14,851 nt of DNA from an uncultured Actinomycetes bacterium (GCA_903865885.1 CAIPLJ010000050.1:1-14851), one strand, 5' to 3'; counted from the first letter of the stretch, positions 6,808 to 14,686 are shown. Numbers and translations: made by a program. The notes: a model not told the origin generated them from the letters alone.

Positions 6808-7920
6808 ATGGATGAGATTGTCGAACTAACAGCCGGAATCGTGCGCACTAGCCGCACCATGAATGATGGCCGCACGATTCGTTATTACGACACTGCGGGA
6901 CAAACTCGTACAGTTGTAGATCAACGTCCTGAAGAAGAGCAGCCAGGAATCGGCGAACTTCGCCTTGATCCACTGGTTAATGAATGGGTTGCCATGGCAG
7001 CTCATCGCCAAGGTCGTATCTTCTTACCGCCAAAGGAACTCTGCCCGTTATGTCCAACAACGGGAGAACTGCTTACAGAAATTCCGGAGGATGACTTTGA
7101 AGTAGTTGTCTTTGATAACCGCTCTCCATCACTGCGACCACCGTCAGGAGATTTTGCACTTCCTGACATGGTTGGTTCAGATACCGATGAAGGAGTTGCC
7201 GCCGGTAAGTGCGAAGTAATCTGTTTTACAGCAGATCATGGAGGTTCATTTAAGACTCTAACTGCCCCACGTGTGCGCACTTTGCTCGAAGCCTGGCGCG
7301 ATCGCACTGCCGAACTTTCAAAGCTCCCCTACATCGCACATATTGCACCTTTTGAAAACCGTGGAGAAGAAATCGGCGTAACTCTTGCTCATCCGCACGG
7401 TCAGATTTATGCATATTCCTTTATTCCACCACGAGTTTCTAAGATGCTCGCAGTTGCAAAGGAACATCATCAAAAGACTGGTCGCGTTCTCTTTGATGAT
7501 GTTCTTGCTCGCGAACTTCGCGATGAAGTACGTATCATCGCTCGCAATGAACATTGGGTTGCATATACCCCCTATGCATCCCGCTATCCGTTTGAGATTC
7601 ACGTCGTACCATTGCAACCAGTTGCAGATCTTGCAGAGCTTGCCCCAGCAGCATGCGATTCATTCCCCTCTATTGCAATAGAGGTCATGCAACGCCTTGA
7701 TGGCGTTTTTGGCATCGAGATGGCTTATATCGCAGCATGGCATCAAGCACCCGTGCGCGAAGGTCGCGATTTACTTCGCCTTCACTGGCAGATCACCAGT
7801 GTGCGCCGCGCTCCTGGCAAACTTAAGTATTTAGCTGGATCAGAATCTGCAATGGGTGCATTTATTATGGATATGAAGCCTGAACAATCTGCACAACAAC
7901 TTAAAGATGTAAAGCTTTAA
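6808..7920 (+). CDS. galT: Galactose-1-phosphate uridylyltransferase
   Basis: This 370-residue cytoplasmic HIT-superfamily enzyme of the Leloir pathway swaps UMP between UDP-glucose and galactose 1-phosphate. The active-site motif HPHGQ lies at 195-199, with H197 as the expected uridylylated nucleophile, preceded by the conserved ENRGEEIGVTLA. C79 and C82 (CPLC) form half of a zinc site. PFEIHVVP (261-268) and LLRLHWQIT (322-330) mark the C-terminal half-domain. The N-terminal DGRTIRYYD segment resembles the start of mycobacterial GalT, supporting the ATG at 6808 or the in-frame ATG at 6859. I keep the first because of the TAGAGT just upstream. galK follows after 4 bases, so the two form an operon. 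galE is not nearby and must be elsewhere if the pathway is complete. Confidence 0.95.
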   Translation: MDEIVELTAGIVRTSRTMNDGRTIRYYDTAGQTRTVVDQRPEEEQPGIGELRLDPLVNEWVAMAAHRQGRIFLPPKELCPLCPTTGELLTEIPEDDFEVVVFDNRSPSLRPPSGDFALPDMVGSDTDEGVAAGKCEVICFTADHGGSFKTLTAPRVRTLLEAWRDRTAELSKLPYIAHIAPFENRGEEIGVTLAHPHGQIYAYSFIPPRVSKMLAVAKEHHQKTGRVLFDDVLARELRDEVRIIARNEHWVAYTPYASRYPFEIHVVPLQPVADLAELAPAACDSFPSIAIEVMQRLDGVFGIEMAYIAAWHQAPVREGRDLLRLHWQITSVRRAPGKLKYLAGSESAMGAFIMDMKPEQSAQQLKDVKL

Positions 7921-7924
7921 GTTC

Positions 7925-9058
7925 ATGGCTTCACTTGCACGAAATTTCGAAGAGCTCTTCGGGCGTAAACCAGAGGTAATTTCAGAAGCGCCAGGTCGCG
8001 TCAATCTCATCGGCGAACATATTGATTACAGTGAAGGCTTTGTACTCCCTTTTGCAATCGCAGATCGCACCCATGCAGCAATTGCCTCACGTCCTGATGG
8101 TTTGGTTCGTATCGCATCACATCAACGAAAAGAGAAGATTTTTAGTATCGATATCCACGATGTAAAGCCCGGAAGCAAAGGAGACTGGGAGAAATATGTT
8201 CTCGGAGTTCTCTGGAGCTTAGGTATCACAACTGGCGTAGATATCTTGGTCGATGGAAGCGTTCCTGCAGGTGCAGGTCTTTCATCATCTGCGGCGCTCG
8301 AATGCTCAGTGGCGGTAGGACTTAATGAACTCTTTACACTCAACAAATCTCTTGAAGATTTAGCACGGGCATCGCAAAAGGCTGAAAATGACTATGTCGG
8401 AATGCCATGCGGCATCATGGATCAATCTGTTTCGCTAATGGGAAAGGTGGGCGCCGCACTCCTGCTTGATTGCCGCGACCTCACTACTGAATCGGTTCCA
8501 TTTAGCGTTGCAGATGCAGGACTAGAGCTATTGATTATCGATACACAGGCTCACCATGCTCTTGTCGATGGCGGATATGCCGAACGCAGAGCAGCGTGCG
8601 AATCAGTTGCAGCGAAACTAAATATTCCATCCATGCGTCATCTGACGCTTAATGTACTAGAAGCCAGCCGCGAGAAAATTACCGATACCGAATTTATCCG
8701 CGCTCGACATGCAGTAACTGAAATTGCTCGAGTACTAGATGCGGTCATAGCGCTTCGCGCCTCAGACTTTATCGCTCTTGGAAAACTTATCAACCAATCG
8801 CATAACTCACTGCGCGATGATTACGAAGTCTCGTGCCCTGAACTAGATCTGGCAGTTGCTGCATCCCTTGAAGCTGGAGCAATTGGTTCACGCATGGTGG
8901 GTGGTGGATTTGGTGGAAGTGCAATTGCTCTGATTAAGGCCGAAGATATTTCCAAGGTTCGTGATGCAGTTACTGCGGCTTTTGAATCACATGGATTTAA
9001 GCGACCACGATTTTTTACATCGCTGCCAAGTGCTGGAGCTAGCGCTGCGCGTTATTAA
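7925..9058 (+). CDS. galK: Galactokinase
   Basis: This 377-residue GHMP-family kinase phosphorylates alpha-D-galactose at C1, making the substrate of the upstream galT product. The galactokinase signature GRVNLIGEHIDY (24-35), the ATP-binding PAGAGLSSSAALE (114-126), catalytic-region GIMDQ with D166, and the C-terminal VGGGFGGSAI loop (325-334) are all intact. The length is normal. The ATG lies 4 bases after the galT stop and has no clear Shine-Dalgarno sequence, so translation probably depends on coupling to galT. The stop overlaps the end of the convergent ACT-domain gene by 4 bases. With galT it funnels galactose toward glucose 1-phosphate, next to the glycerol genes. Confidence 0.96.
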   Translation: MASLARNFEELFGRKPEVISEAPGRVNLIGEHIDYSEGFVLPFAIADRTHAAIASRPDGLVRIASHQRKEKIFSIDIHDVKPGSKGDWEKYVLGVLWSLGITTGVDILVDGSVPAGAGLSSSAALECSVAVGLNELFTLNKSLEDLARASQKAENDYVGMPCGIMDQSVSLMGKVGAALLLDCRDLTTESVPFSVADAGLELLIIDTQAHHALVDGGYAERRAACESVAAKLNIPSMRHLTLNVLEASREKITDTEFIRARHAVTEIARVLDAVIALRASDFIALGKLINQSHNSLRDDYEVSCPELDLAVAASLEAGAIGSRMVGGGFGGSAIALIKAEDISKVRDAVTAAFESHGFKRPRFFTSLPSAGASAARY

Positions 9059-9294
9059 GTAAGCGGTTCAATCGAGAGTACGTCGACTCCGCCAATTGAA
9101 TTGAGAATTTCTACGAGATCTGATGGATCCGTTCCGGGAACAGCAACTGTGATCTTGTCATAGCCGATTCCATCTTCGCTCTTGAGAACTTCAAGACCAC
9201 GAATATCCGCGCCAGCAGAACCAATAGCTGATGCGAGCATGCCTAGTGAGCCCGGACGATCAGGAAGTGATACCTGCATAGTGAAGAGAGCCAT
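9055..9294 (-). CDS. Small stand-alone ACT-domain protein
   Basis: This 79-residue cytoplasmic protein consists of one ACT domain. The strand FTMQVSLPDRPG leads into the helix LGMLASAIGSAG, the second strand ADIRGLEVL, then KITVAVPGTD, the helix DLVEILNSIGG and the final strand VDVLSIEPL. ACT domains bind amino acids or similar small ligands and usually sit in regulated enzymes; single-domain forms are thought to be regulators. The ligand here is unknown. The DRPG-x-L turn, where ligands bind in many ACT domains, is intact. The ATG start has a -10-like TACATT exactly 6 bases upstream. It follows the protease gene on the same strand after 37 bases, and its end overlaps galK. No functional link to either neighbour can be claimed. 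Confidence 0.85.
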   Translation of the reverse strand: MALFTMQVSLPDRPGSLGMLASAIGSAGADIRGLEVLKSEDGIGYDKITVAVPGTDPSDLVEILNSIGGVDVLSIEPLT

Positions 9295-9328
9295 GAGGTA
9301 AATGTACTCGCTACTGATTACCTAACAC
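9295..9328 (-). promoter_or_regulatory. Candidate leaderless promoter of the ACT-domain gene
   Basis: On the minus strand TACATT (9301-9306) ends exactly 6 bases before the ATG at 9294. A weak -35 (GTGTTA, 9323-9328) lies 16 bases further upstream. There is no Shine-Dalgarno sequence. The element sits in the 37-base gap after the protease stop. Confidence 0.4.
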
Positions 9329-9331
9329 GAA

Positions 9332-10492
9332 TTAGATAGCTGGGGCAGACCCTAAAGTGACCTTGAAGGTCTTACTTCCACCAGTTGGTAGATCTACAAC
9401 GACTGTGACCGTTGCACCTGGTGCATAAGAACGGATACGAACAATTGCAGTATCTGTATTTGGAATCTTGACCCCATCAATGCTGCGGATAATTGAACCC
9501 ACTGGGATTCCTGCCTTTTCGGCTCCTTCACCTGGGCTGAGCTTTCCGATCTTGGCACCTTCACCGGTAAATGTTGTATCGAAGAAGACTCCAAGAACTG
9601 GACGCGTTGACTTTCCAGTTGAAATAATTTCATCGATCACGCGCTTTGCTTCGTTGATAGGAATTGAAAACCCCAGTCCGATGCTGCCACTGGTTGATCC
9701 ACTAGAGAGAGTTGCAATCGCTGAGTTTACGCCGATGATGCGTCCTTGTGCATCAATGAGCGCGCCACCAGAGTTACCAGGATTGATCGCAGCATCTGTC
9801 TGAATTGCATCAACATAGGACTGCGCATCAACTGTTCCTGTTGAAACTGGACGGTTAAGCGCTGAGATAATTCCACTTGTCACTGTGCTTGCAAGGCCTA
9901 GTGGCGAACCGATAGCAAGGACTGGATCGCCGACGCTGACCTTGGTTGAGTCACCAATTGCGACGACAGGCAAATTACCGAGCTGAATCTGAAGAACTGC
10001 GATGTCATAACCTGGATCTTGGCCAACAATCGTTGCAGGATATTGATCCCCATTAGAGAGTTCGACCTTAATAGTCGCTGCCTGACCTGATGTATTTACC
10101 ACGTGATTGTTGGTGATGATGTAACTAGAAGAAGAGCTTGTCTTGTAAATAGAACCAGATCCTGTTGCACCACCTGCAGATGTTGTTACGGAGATTGAAA
10201 CCACTGATGGTGTTACAAGGGATGCAATAGCTTTGGTATTCATGCCTGTTCCACCGAGTTCAATCAAGGTGCGACCTGAGGCGCAATTGCCAGTACTCGA
10301 TAGGTACAAAGCTTGTGTGCGGTTATCTGCACATGCTTTTACCGATCCAGATGTGGGAGTTGTTGCGGCAGTTGCGATACTGCCTGCCACTGCTGCTCCG
10401 ATGACAAATGCAGTTATTACTTTAAAGTTCTTCATAGGAACGATTCTGCCCACAGTTGCTGAGATTATTCTGTTAGTTGCATTTGAGTTCAT
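9332..10492 (-). CDS. Membrane-anchored HtrA/DegP-like serine protease with PDZ domain
   Basis: This protein of up to 386 residues has one N-terminal membrane segment (about 23-43), so the protease faces outside the membrane. The chymotrypsin-fold domain (about 88-290) carries the catalytic triad H130 (TNNHVVN), D163 (GYDIAVLQ) and S241 (NPGNSGGAL). A PDZ domain follows (about 297-382; LGVFF...GIPVGSIIRSIDG). Such proteins degrade or sense misfolded envelope proteins. Between anchor and protease lies a short segment with C54 and C70 (KACADNRTQALYLSSTGNC) that I do not associate with classical HtrA. Two starts are possible: the ATG at 10492, directly touching the Rieske gene stop (TAAATG) and preceded by GAGG (10498-10501), or the ATG at 10435, which gives a neater signal-anchor (MKNFKVITAFVIG) but no ribosome site. 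I keep the first because of the GAGG and the coupling. Confidence 0.9.
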   Translation of the reverse strand: MNSNATNRIISATVGRIVPMKNFKVITAFVIGAAVAGSIATAATTPTSGSVKACADNRTQALYLSSTGNCASGRTLIELGGTGMNTKAIASLVTPSVVSISVTTSAGGATGSGSIYKTSSSSSYIITNNHVVNTSGQAATIKVELSNGDQYPATIVGQDPGYDIAVLQIQLGNLPVVAIGDSTKVSVGDPVLAIGSPLGLASTVTSGIISALNRPVSTGTVDAQSYVDAIQTDAAINPGNSGGALIDAQGRIIGVNSAIATLSSGSTSGSIGLGFSIPINEAKRVIDEIISTGKSTRPVLGVFFDTTFTGEGAKIGKLSPGEGAEKAGIPVGSIIRSIDGVKIPNTDTAIVRIRSYAPGATVTVVVDLPTGGSKTFKVTLGSAPAI

Positions 10493-11395
10493 TTAAGCCT
10501 CAACTACCCACGCACCGCTGACCTTGACCTTGACCGACCCAAGCGGAGTATTTGTTGGCCCACCAAGGACCTTTGCTCCATGCGCCGGATCGTAAGCGGC
10601 GCCATGACATGGACAGATAATTTGCTTTGAACCTTTATCGTAAGAAACGGTGCAACCTTGATGTGTACAGATTGCTGAATATGCGAAGACGCCAACCTTG
10701 CTTCGGAAAAGAATTGCTGGAATGCCTTGCGTTGAATGAATAAAGTTAAAGGAGCCACCGATAGGTAGGTCGGCAAGTTTAATAATCTGACCCTTTGCTC
10801 CCTTGGATGTTGATTTCGCTGACGATGACGCTGCCGCCGCTTTTGGAAATGCGCGACCTGCAAAGGATGCAAGCACTGCGATTGCTCCGATAGCACCGGT
10901 GCGAATCACTCCGCGACGTTCAATATTTACTGATGGCATTTTACGTTTTCCAATCATGTGTAGAAGGTATGCCAGCCACAATATTGCGTAGGCGCTATCA
11001 CTTGCTAAGAAGTATGGAGATGTGTGGAAAGAACTCGAGAGCCACAACCCAGTGGCCATTGCGAATCCACCAAAAGCTGCTGATGTAGGAGCGACGTTGA
11101 GTAGCGTTGCAAATCCAATTGCGAATTCAGAGAGCATGACGAAGATTCCAACCAAGATTGCATGTTCGACCCCGTGGTTGAGAAATGGTCCAAGCGGTGA
11201 ACTTTGAGCAAATGCCCCGAGCTGTGAGCCAATATAAGTAGGTGCACCGGCTGTCAGAAATCCGGGATCACTTGCTTTGACCCATCCGGCATAGACCCAT
11301 GTGGCTCCAAGAAAGAATCTCAGAAGTCGTTGTCCATTGGATTGAGTCCGCCAGGATGAGACGGCGCCCCGAGAGATGCTCTGCAAAGAATTCAT
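10493..11395 (-). CDS. DoxX-like membrane domain fused to a Rieske [2Fe-2S] domain
   Basis: This 300-residue protein has two parts. Residues ~20-150 hold about four hydrophobic segments with the DoxX-like LRFFLGATWVYAGWVKASDP and NHGVEHAILVGIFVMLSE pattern. Then comes ERRGVIRTG (159-167), a twin-arginine-like motif before a fifth hydrophobic segment (168-185), an Ala/Ser/Lys linker, and a Rieske domain. The cluster ligands are C243 and H245 (CTHQGC) and C261 and H264 (CPCHG), with C248 and C263 as the expected disulfide pair. The Rieske part should face outward and transfer electrons. DoxX proteins are linked to quinone or thiol redox, so a membrane electron-transfer role is inferred; the substrate is unknown. 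The ATG at 11395 has a -10-like TAATCT exactly 6 bases upstream. The protease gene follows without a gap. Confidence 0.88.
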   Translation of the reverse strand: MNSLQSISRGAVSSWRTQSNGQRLLRFFLGATWVYAGWVKASDPGFLTAGAPTYIGSQLGAFAQSSPLGPFLNHGVEHAILVGIFVMLSEFAIGFATLLNVAPTSAAFGGFAMATGLWLSSSFHTSPYFLASDSAYAILWLAYLLHMIGKRKMPSVNIERRGVIRTGAIGAIAVLASFAGRAFPKAAAASSSAKSTSKGAKGQIIKLADLPIGGSFNFIHSTQGIPAILFRSKVGVFAYSAICTHQGCTVSYDKGSKQIICPCHGAAYDPAHGAKVLGGPTNTPLGSVKVKVSGAWVVEA

Positions 11396-11407
11396 TGGAT
11401 GAGATTA
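11396..11407 (-). promoter_or_regulatory. Candidate leaderless -10 element of the DoxX-Rieske gene
   Basis: On the minus strand TAATCT (11402-11407) is followed by 6 bases and then the ATG at 11395. No Shine-Dalgarno sequence is present. The -35 region is weak (TGCAAA, 11424-11429). It would drive the Rieske-protease pair separately from the upstream tRNA. Confidence 0.4.
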
Positions 11408-11464
11408 AGACCGAAACCTGAGATTTGCATGATGAAGGACGGAGAGCCGAGTGAAAATTGGAGC

Positions 11465-11539
11465 TGGCTCCCTGACTTGGATTCGAACCAAGAACCTGTC
11501 GATTAACAGTCGACTGCTCTGCCGTTGAGCTATCAGGGA
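11465..11539 (-). tRNA. tRNA-Asn (anticodon GTT)
   Basis: Read on the minus strand, the full cloverleaf can be drawn. Acceptor stem TCCCTGA pairs with TCAGGGA; D stem GCTC/GAGC; anticodon stem GTCGA/TCGAC with loop CTGTTAA; variable loop AGGTT; T stem CTTGG/CCAAG with loop TTCGAAT. All stems pair perfectly. The anticodon GTT lies at 11505-11507 and reads Asn codons AAC and AAT. The discriminator is G, and the CCA end is encoded (11465-11467). It lies between dnaG and the DoxX-Rieske gene on the same strand, with its own promoter-like sequence. Confidence 0.97.
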
Positions 11540-11553
11540 ATGTAACGCGCGCA

Positions 11554-11581
11554 ACTCTACCGCAGGCGAAGTGCCTGCCAA
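11554..11581 (-). promoter_or_regulatory. Promoter of tRNA-Asn with a palindromic spacer
   Basis: On the minus strand TTGGCA (11576-11581) and TAGAGT (11554-11559) are 16 bases apart, close to consensus. The predicted transcript start near 11547 would give a leader of about 8 bases before the tRNA. The inverted repeat GCAGGC-gaagt-GCCTGC (11562-11578, + strand) lies between the two elements and overlaps the -35. It lacks a following T-run, so it is not a normal terminator for dnaG. Confidence 0.5.
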
Positions 11582-11608
11582 AATCCAACGCAATGCCAGT
11601 TTTAATGG

Positions 11609-13444
11609 CTACAGCGAGGCTATGGATAGTTCGTGGAGCCCCCGCTTCTGGGTTTCAAGAGCTACCAAATCTGCAAAGGCTGCATTGTATTGAGTCTGAT
11701 TTTCCACTGGATTGAGTCTCTGCAAACTTGATTTGAGATCTGCAATTTTGCGACTGACCAATACTTCACGAAGTCGTGCAACGATACTTGAAACATATTT
11801 CTCAGAGATTGCGCCATCTGTGCGCACTGGTTCGACAGAGAGTTCGGTAAATAGTTGGCGCATTCGTTCATCGCTCACATTTTCAAGAAGCGCAGGTTCA
11901 GTTCCGAATGTATCGATGATGCGTCGAAGTTCGCGATATGCAGGATGGGTAAATGCATCATCCTCAATAGTCTTCCAATCTAAGACAAGCCCAGACATCT
12001 GCAGCTTTGCCTTCAGAACTTCACGTTCGAGCATCAGTGTTGGCTCAGTGGGATTAGGGCGCCATGCAGTATCTGCAGATGGCGCTTCAGTAGGTGCTGC
12101 GTTGGTTGTCACCTTTTTCAGCGCAGTGTTGACCGCCGATGTGACAACTTCTGTCTCTGTTCCGAGCCATCCGGATAAAGATTTTATGTATTCGGGGCGA
12201 AGTGATTTATCGCGAATGGCTGCAACCAAAGGGGCTGCAGTATTGAGCGCATTGACGCGACCTTCGGCTGTTGTTAAATCATGCTTCTTTAACTCAGTAC
12301 GAATAGCGAATTCAAAGAGTGGAACGCGTTTTGCAATCAGATCGCGAAGTGCCAAATCACCTTTCTCTTGGCGAAGGTCGCATGGATCAAGACCATCGGG
12401 TTCGACTGCAACAAAGGTTTGTGTCACAAATTTCTGGTCATCGCCAAATGCTTTCATTGCAGCTTTCTGTCCGGCTGCATCACCATCGAATGTGAAGATT
12501 ACTTCGCCACGGAATGTATCGGCATCCATCAGCAAGCGACGAATAATACGAATATGGTCATCTCCAAAAGCTGTTCCACAGGTTGCAACTGCGGTAGTAA
12601 TTCCTGCAAGGTGACAAGCCATCACATCGGTATAGCCTTCAACAACAACTACTTGGCGGCTCTTGGCAATATCTTTCTTCGCCATATCGAGGCCATAGAG
12701 AACTTGTGACTTCTTATAAATTGGAGTTTCGGATGTATTGAGATATTTAGGCCCTTGATCTTCTTCATCACTTGCCAATTTACGCGCACCGAATCCAATA
12801 ATGTCTCCAGAGATATCTTTAATCGGCCACATCACGCGATTGCGGAACTTATCAATCGGTCCGCGTTCGCCCATCTTGGATAAACCTGCTTCTTCTAACT
12901 CTTCAATGGTAAATCCTGCGGCTCGTAGATGTTTCGTTAATCCATCCCAACCATTGGGTGCATATCCCACTCCAAATGAATCGCACGCTGCTTTATCAAA
13001 TCCACGCTTTGTTAAGAGATCACGGCCATGGGCTGCATCAGGGGATGTATTGAGTAACTCTTGATAGAACTGCGCAGCTGCAAGATTGGCTGCATAGAGA
13101 CGCGAGCGTTTTGATGTTGGCTGGGTCGGGCCACCTTCTTCATAGCGAAGCGTGTACCCAATCTGTGATGCGAGACGTTCGATAGTTTCGGTAAATGAAA
13201 GATGATCAGTCTTCATAACAAAATCAATAACATCGCCGCCGGCACCACATCCAAAGCAGTGGTAGTAATTCTTTGATGGTGTTACGTGAAATGAAGGAGA
13301 TTTCTCATCGTGGAATGGGCAGAGTCCCTTTTTCTGTCCCCCACCAGCGTTCTTAAGAGCAACGCCCGCTGCAGTAACGACTTCATCGATATGCGCATGC
13401 TCGCGCACATAGACGATGTCATCTGCCTTAATGCGACCGCTCAT
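11609..13444 (-). CDS. dnaG: DNA primase
   Basis: This 611-residue replication primase makes the RNA primers used by DNA polymerase III and works with the replicative helicase. The N-terminal zinc-binding domain carries C42, H45, C63 and C66 (CPFHDEKSPSF...YHCFGCG). The catalytic core includes DKFRNRVMWPI and IIGFGAR, then the TOPRIM motif VVVVEGYTDV with E269, and FTFDGDAAG with D320 and D322 for metal binding. The C-terminal ~170 residues form the more variable helicase-interaction region. Length is normal for actinobacteria. The ATG is supported by AAGG (13452-13455) 7 bases upstream, which overlaps the dgt stop codon. Only 9 bases separate it from dgt, so the two are one operon, an arrangement common in actinobacteria. 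Confidence 0.97.
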   Translation of the reverse strand: MSGRIKADDIVYVREHAHIDEVVTAAGVALKNAGGGQKKGLCPFHDEKSPSFHVTPSKNYYHCFGCGAGGDVIDFVMKTDHLSFTETIERLASQIGYTLRYEEGGPTQPTSKRSRLYAANLAAAQFYQELLNTSPDAAHGRDLLTKRGFDKAACDSFGVGYAPNGWDGLTKHLRAAGFTIEELEEAGLSKMGERGPIDKFRNRVMWPIKDISGDIIGFGARKLASDEEDQGPKYLNTSETPIYKKSQVLYGLDMAKKDIAKSRQVVVVEGYTDVMACHLAGITTAVATCGTAFGDDHIRIIRRLLMDADTFRGEVIFTFDGDAAGQKAAMKAFGDDQKFVTQTFVAVEPDGLDPCDLRQEKGDLALRDLIAKRVPLFEFAIRTELKKHDLTTAEGRVNALNTAAPLVAAIRDKSLRPEYIKSLSGWLGTETEVVTSAVNTALKKVTTNAAPTEAPSADTAWRPNPTEPTLMLEREVLKAKLQMSGLVLDWKTIEDDAFTHPAYRELRRIIDTFGTEPALLENVSDERMRQLFTELSVEPVRTDGAISEKYVSSIVARLREVLVSRKIADLKSSLQRLNPVENQTQYNAAFADLVALETQKRGLHELSIASL

Positions 13445-13447
13445 GTT

Positions 13448-13455
13448 CCTACCTT
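13448..13455 (-). promoter_or_regulatory. Ribosome binding site of dnaG
   Basis: Minus-strand AAGGTAGG lies just upstream of the dnaG ATG and overlaps the dgt stop codon. Its AAGG core is 7 bases from the start, the same spacing as at dgt. It contrasts with unit-leading genes here, which lack such a site. Confidence 0.6.
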
Positions 13456-14686
13456 ATCGACGCTTCGAAAGATGCGCATGGAGCGCATATGCACCGGGGT
13501 CGGTCAGGCTGGCAATCTGGTCCACTACTACGCGAAGTCGCTGCGCATCAGTGGTCGCAACCTTCCAGTCATCTTCAAAGATTGGGTCCAACTCTTTAGG
13601 GGCGGCGGTAAAGAGCATCTCAACCAATTCATGAATCACTATCTGCTGCTTTGCATAACGCTCTTGCGATGCTGATGCGCTAATAAGGTAATGGCCAGCT
13701 ACTGATTTAAGAAAATCAACCTCAATCTTCTGCTCGCGTGGAATTTCGAGGTTTGCGCTGTAACGAGTAAGTGGGCCATCTCCGTGCACTTTGCGAGTTT
13801 CAAGCTCTGCAGACAACACAAAACGTCCGATGAGTTGTGAAGCTGTATCTTTTAGTCGCGCGAGTGATCTATGGCTTCGATCAAAGTCAATGGGCCAACA
13901 CGATAATTGTTGAAGCCGAGTTAACGCTGCGGCAGCTTCATCTTTCGTAGCATCGCTGCCATAGCTATTGGTCATCTCCGCATAGAGAATGTCGAAGTCA
14001 CTATCGAAATTCTTTACCGTGACCTGACCTGCAAAAATTGCATCTTCAAAGTCGTGAACTGAGTATGCGCAATCATCAGACCAATCCATAATCTGTGCTT
14101 CGATACATTTGCGACCAGCAGGTGCACCTTGGCGAACCCAATTAAAGATTTCGACATCATCGTCATACACACCAAATTTTCGTGGATTTTCAGCACTTGC
14201 CCACGGATATTTAGTCGCTGCATCAAGGGATGCACGAGTCAGATTGAGCCCCATGCTCTTTCCGTTGCTATCGACAGTCTTTGCTTCAATGCGAGTGAGT
14301 AATCGAAACGATTGTGCATTTCCTTCAAAGCCACCACATGGTGCCGCAACTTCTGCAAGTGCTTCTTCTCCATTGTGACCAAATGGTGGATGGCCCATGT
14401 CATGCGATAAACATGCAGTTTCAAGGAGATCAGGATCTGCACCGAGTGATTCTCCGAGCTCACGGCCAATCTGTGCACATTCAAGTGAGTGCGATAAACG
14501 CGTGCGTTGGAAGTCGTTCTCCCATGGGACAGCAACTTGGGTCTTTGCAGCTAGTCGTCGCAGAGCTGCTGAATGAATTACTCGCGCACGATCGCGCATA
14601 AATTCTGTGCGGCCCGGACGTTTGGCAGGTTCGTAGAGAAAGCGCTCTTGATCGCCTTCTGTGTAACCCTTAACGGACGATGCCAT
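13454..14686 (-). CDS. dgt: Deoxyguanosinetriphosphate triphosphohydrolase-like protein
   Basis: This 410-residue cytoplasmic HD-superfamily enzyme is expected to cleave dNTPs to deoxynucleosides and triphosphate, helping set nucleotide pools. The metal-binding residues are visible: H66 (RTRLSHSLE) and H95-D96 (LSHDMGHPPFGHNG), with a later acidic residue in or near MDWSDDCAYSVHD. The N-terminal GRTEFMRDRARVIHSAALRR is the characteristic nucleotide-binding start of the family. Substrate preference cannot be read from sequence; the common 'dGTPase-like' name covers enzymes of varied specificity. The ATG has AAGG (14694-14697) 7 bases upstream, inside the preceding gene, whose stop lies 17 bases into dgt. 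It is followed by dnaG after 9 bases, tying nucleotide control and primer synthesis into one operon. Confidence 0.95.
   Translation of the reverse strand: MASSVKGYTEGDQERFLYEPAKRPGRTEFMRDRARVIHSAALRRLAAKTQVAVPWENDFQRTRLSHSLECAQIGRELGESLGADPDLLETACLSHDMGHPPFGHNGEEALAEVAAPCGGFEGNAQSFRLLTRIEAKTVDSNGKSMGLNLTRASLDAATKYPWASAENPRKFGVYDDDVEIFNWVRQGAPAGRKCIEAQIMDWSDDCAYSVHDFEDAIFAGQVTVKNFDSDFDILYAEMTNSYGSDATKDEAAAALTRLQQLSCWPIDFDRSHRSLARLKDTASQLIGRFVLSAELETRKVHGDGPLTRYSANLEIPREQKIEVDFLKSVAGHYLISASASQERYAKQQIVIHELVEMLFTAAPKELDPIFEDDWKVATTDAQRLRVVVDQIASLTDPGAYALHAHLSKRR

Noticed and set aside
7911..7918. AAAGCTTT palindrome at the galT end as a terminator
   Set aside because: It is too short and AT-rich to form a stable hairpin, lies in coding sequence, and galK starts a few bases later.
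9394..9803. Open frames on both strands within the protease gene
   Set aside because: The protease catalytic triad and PDZ domain are continuous in the main frame; these are out-of-frame shadows.
11712..12614. A 300-codon open frame on the + strand
   Set aside because: It lies wholly antisense to dnaG, whose motifs are intact, and its Ser/Arg/Ala-rich composition is typical of a mirror frame.
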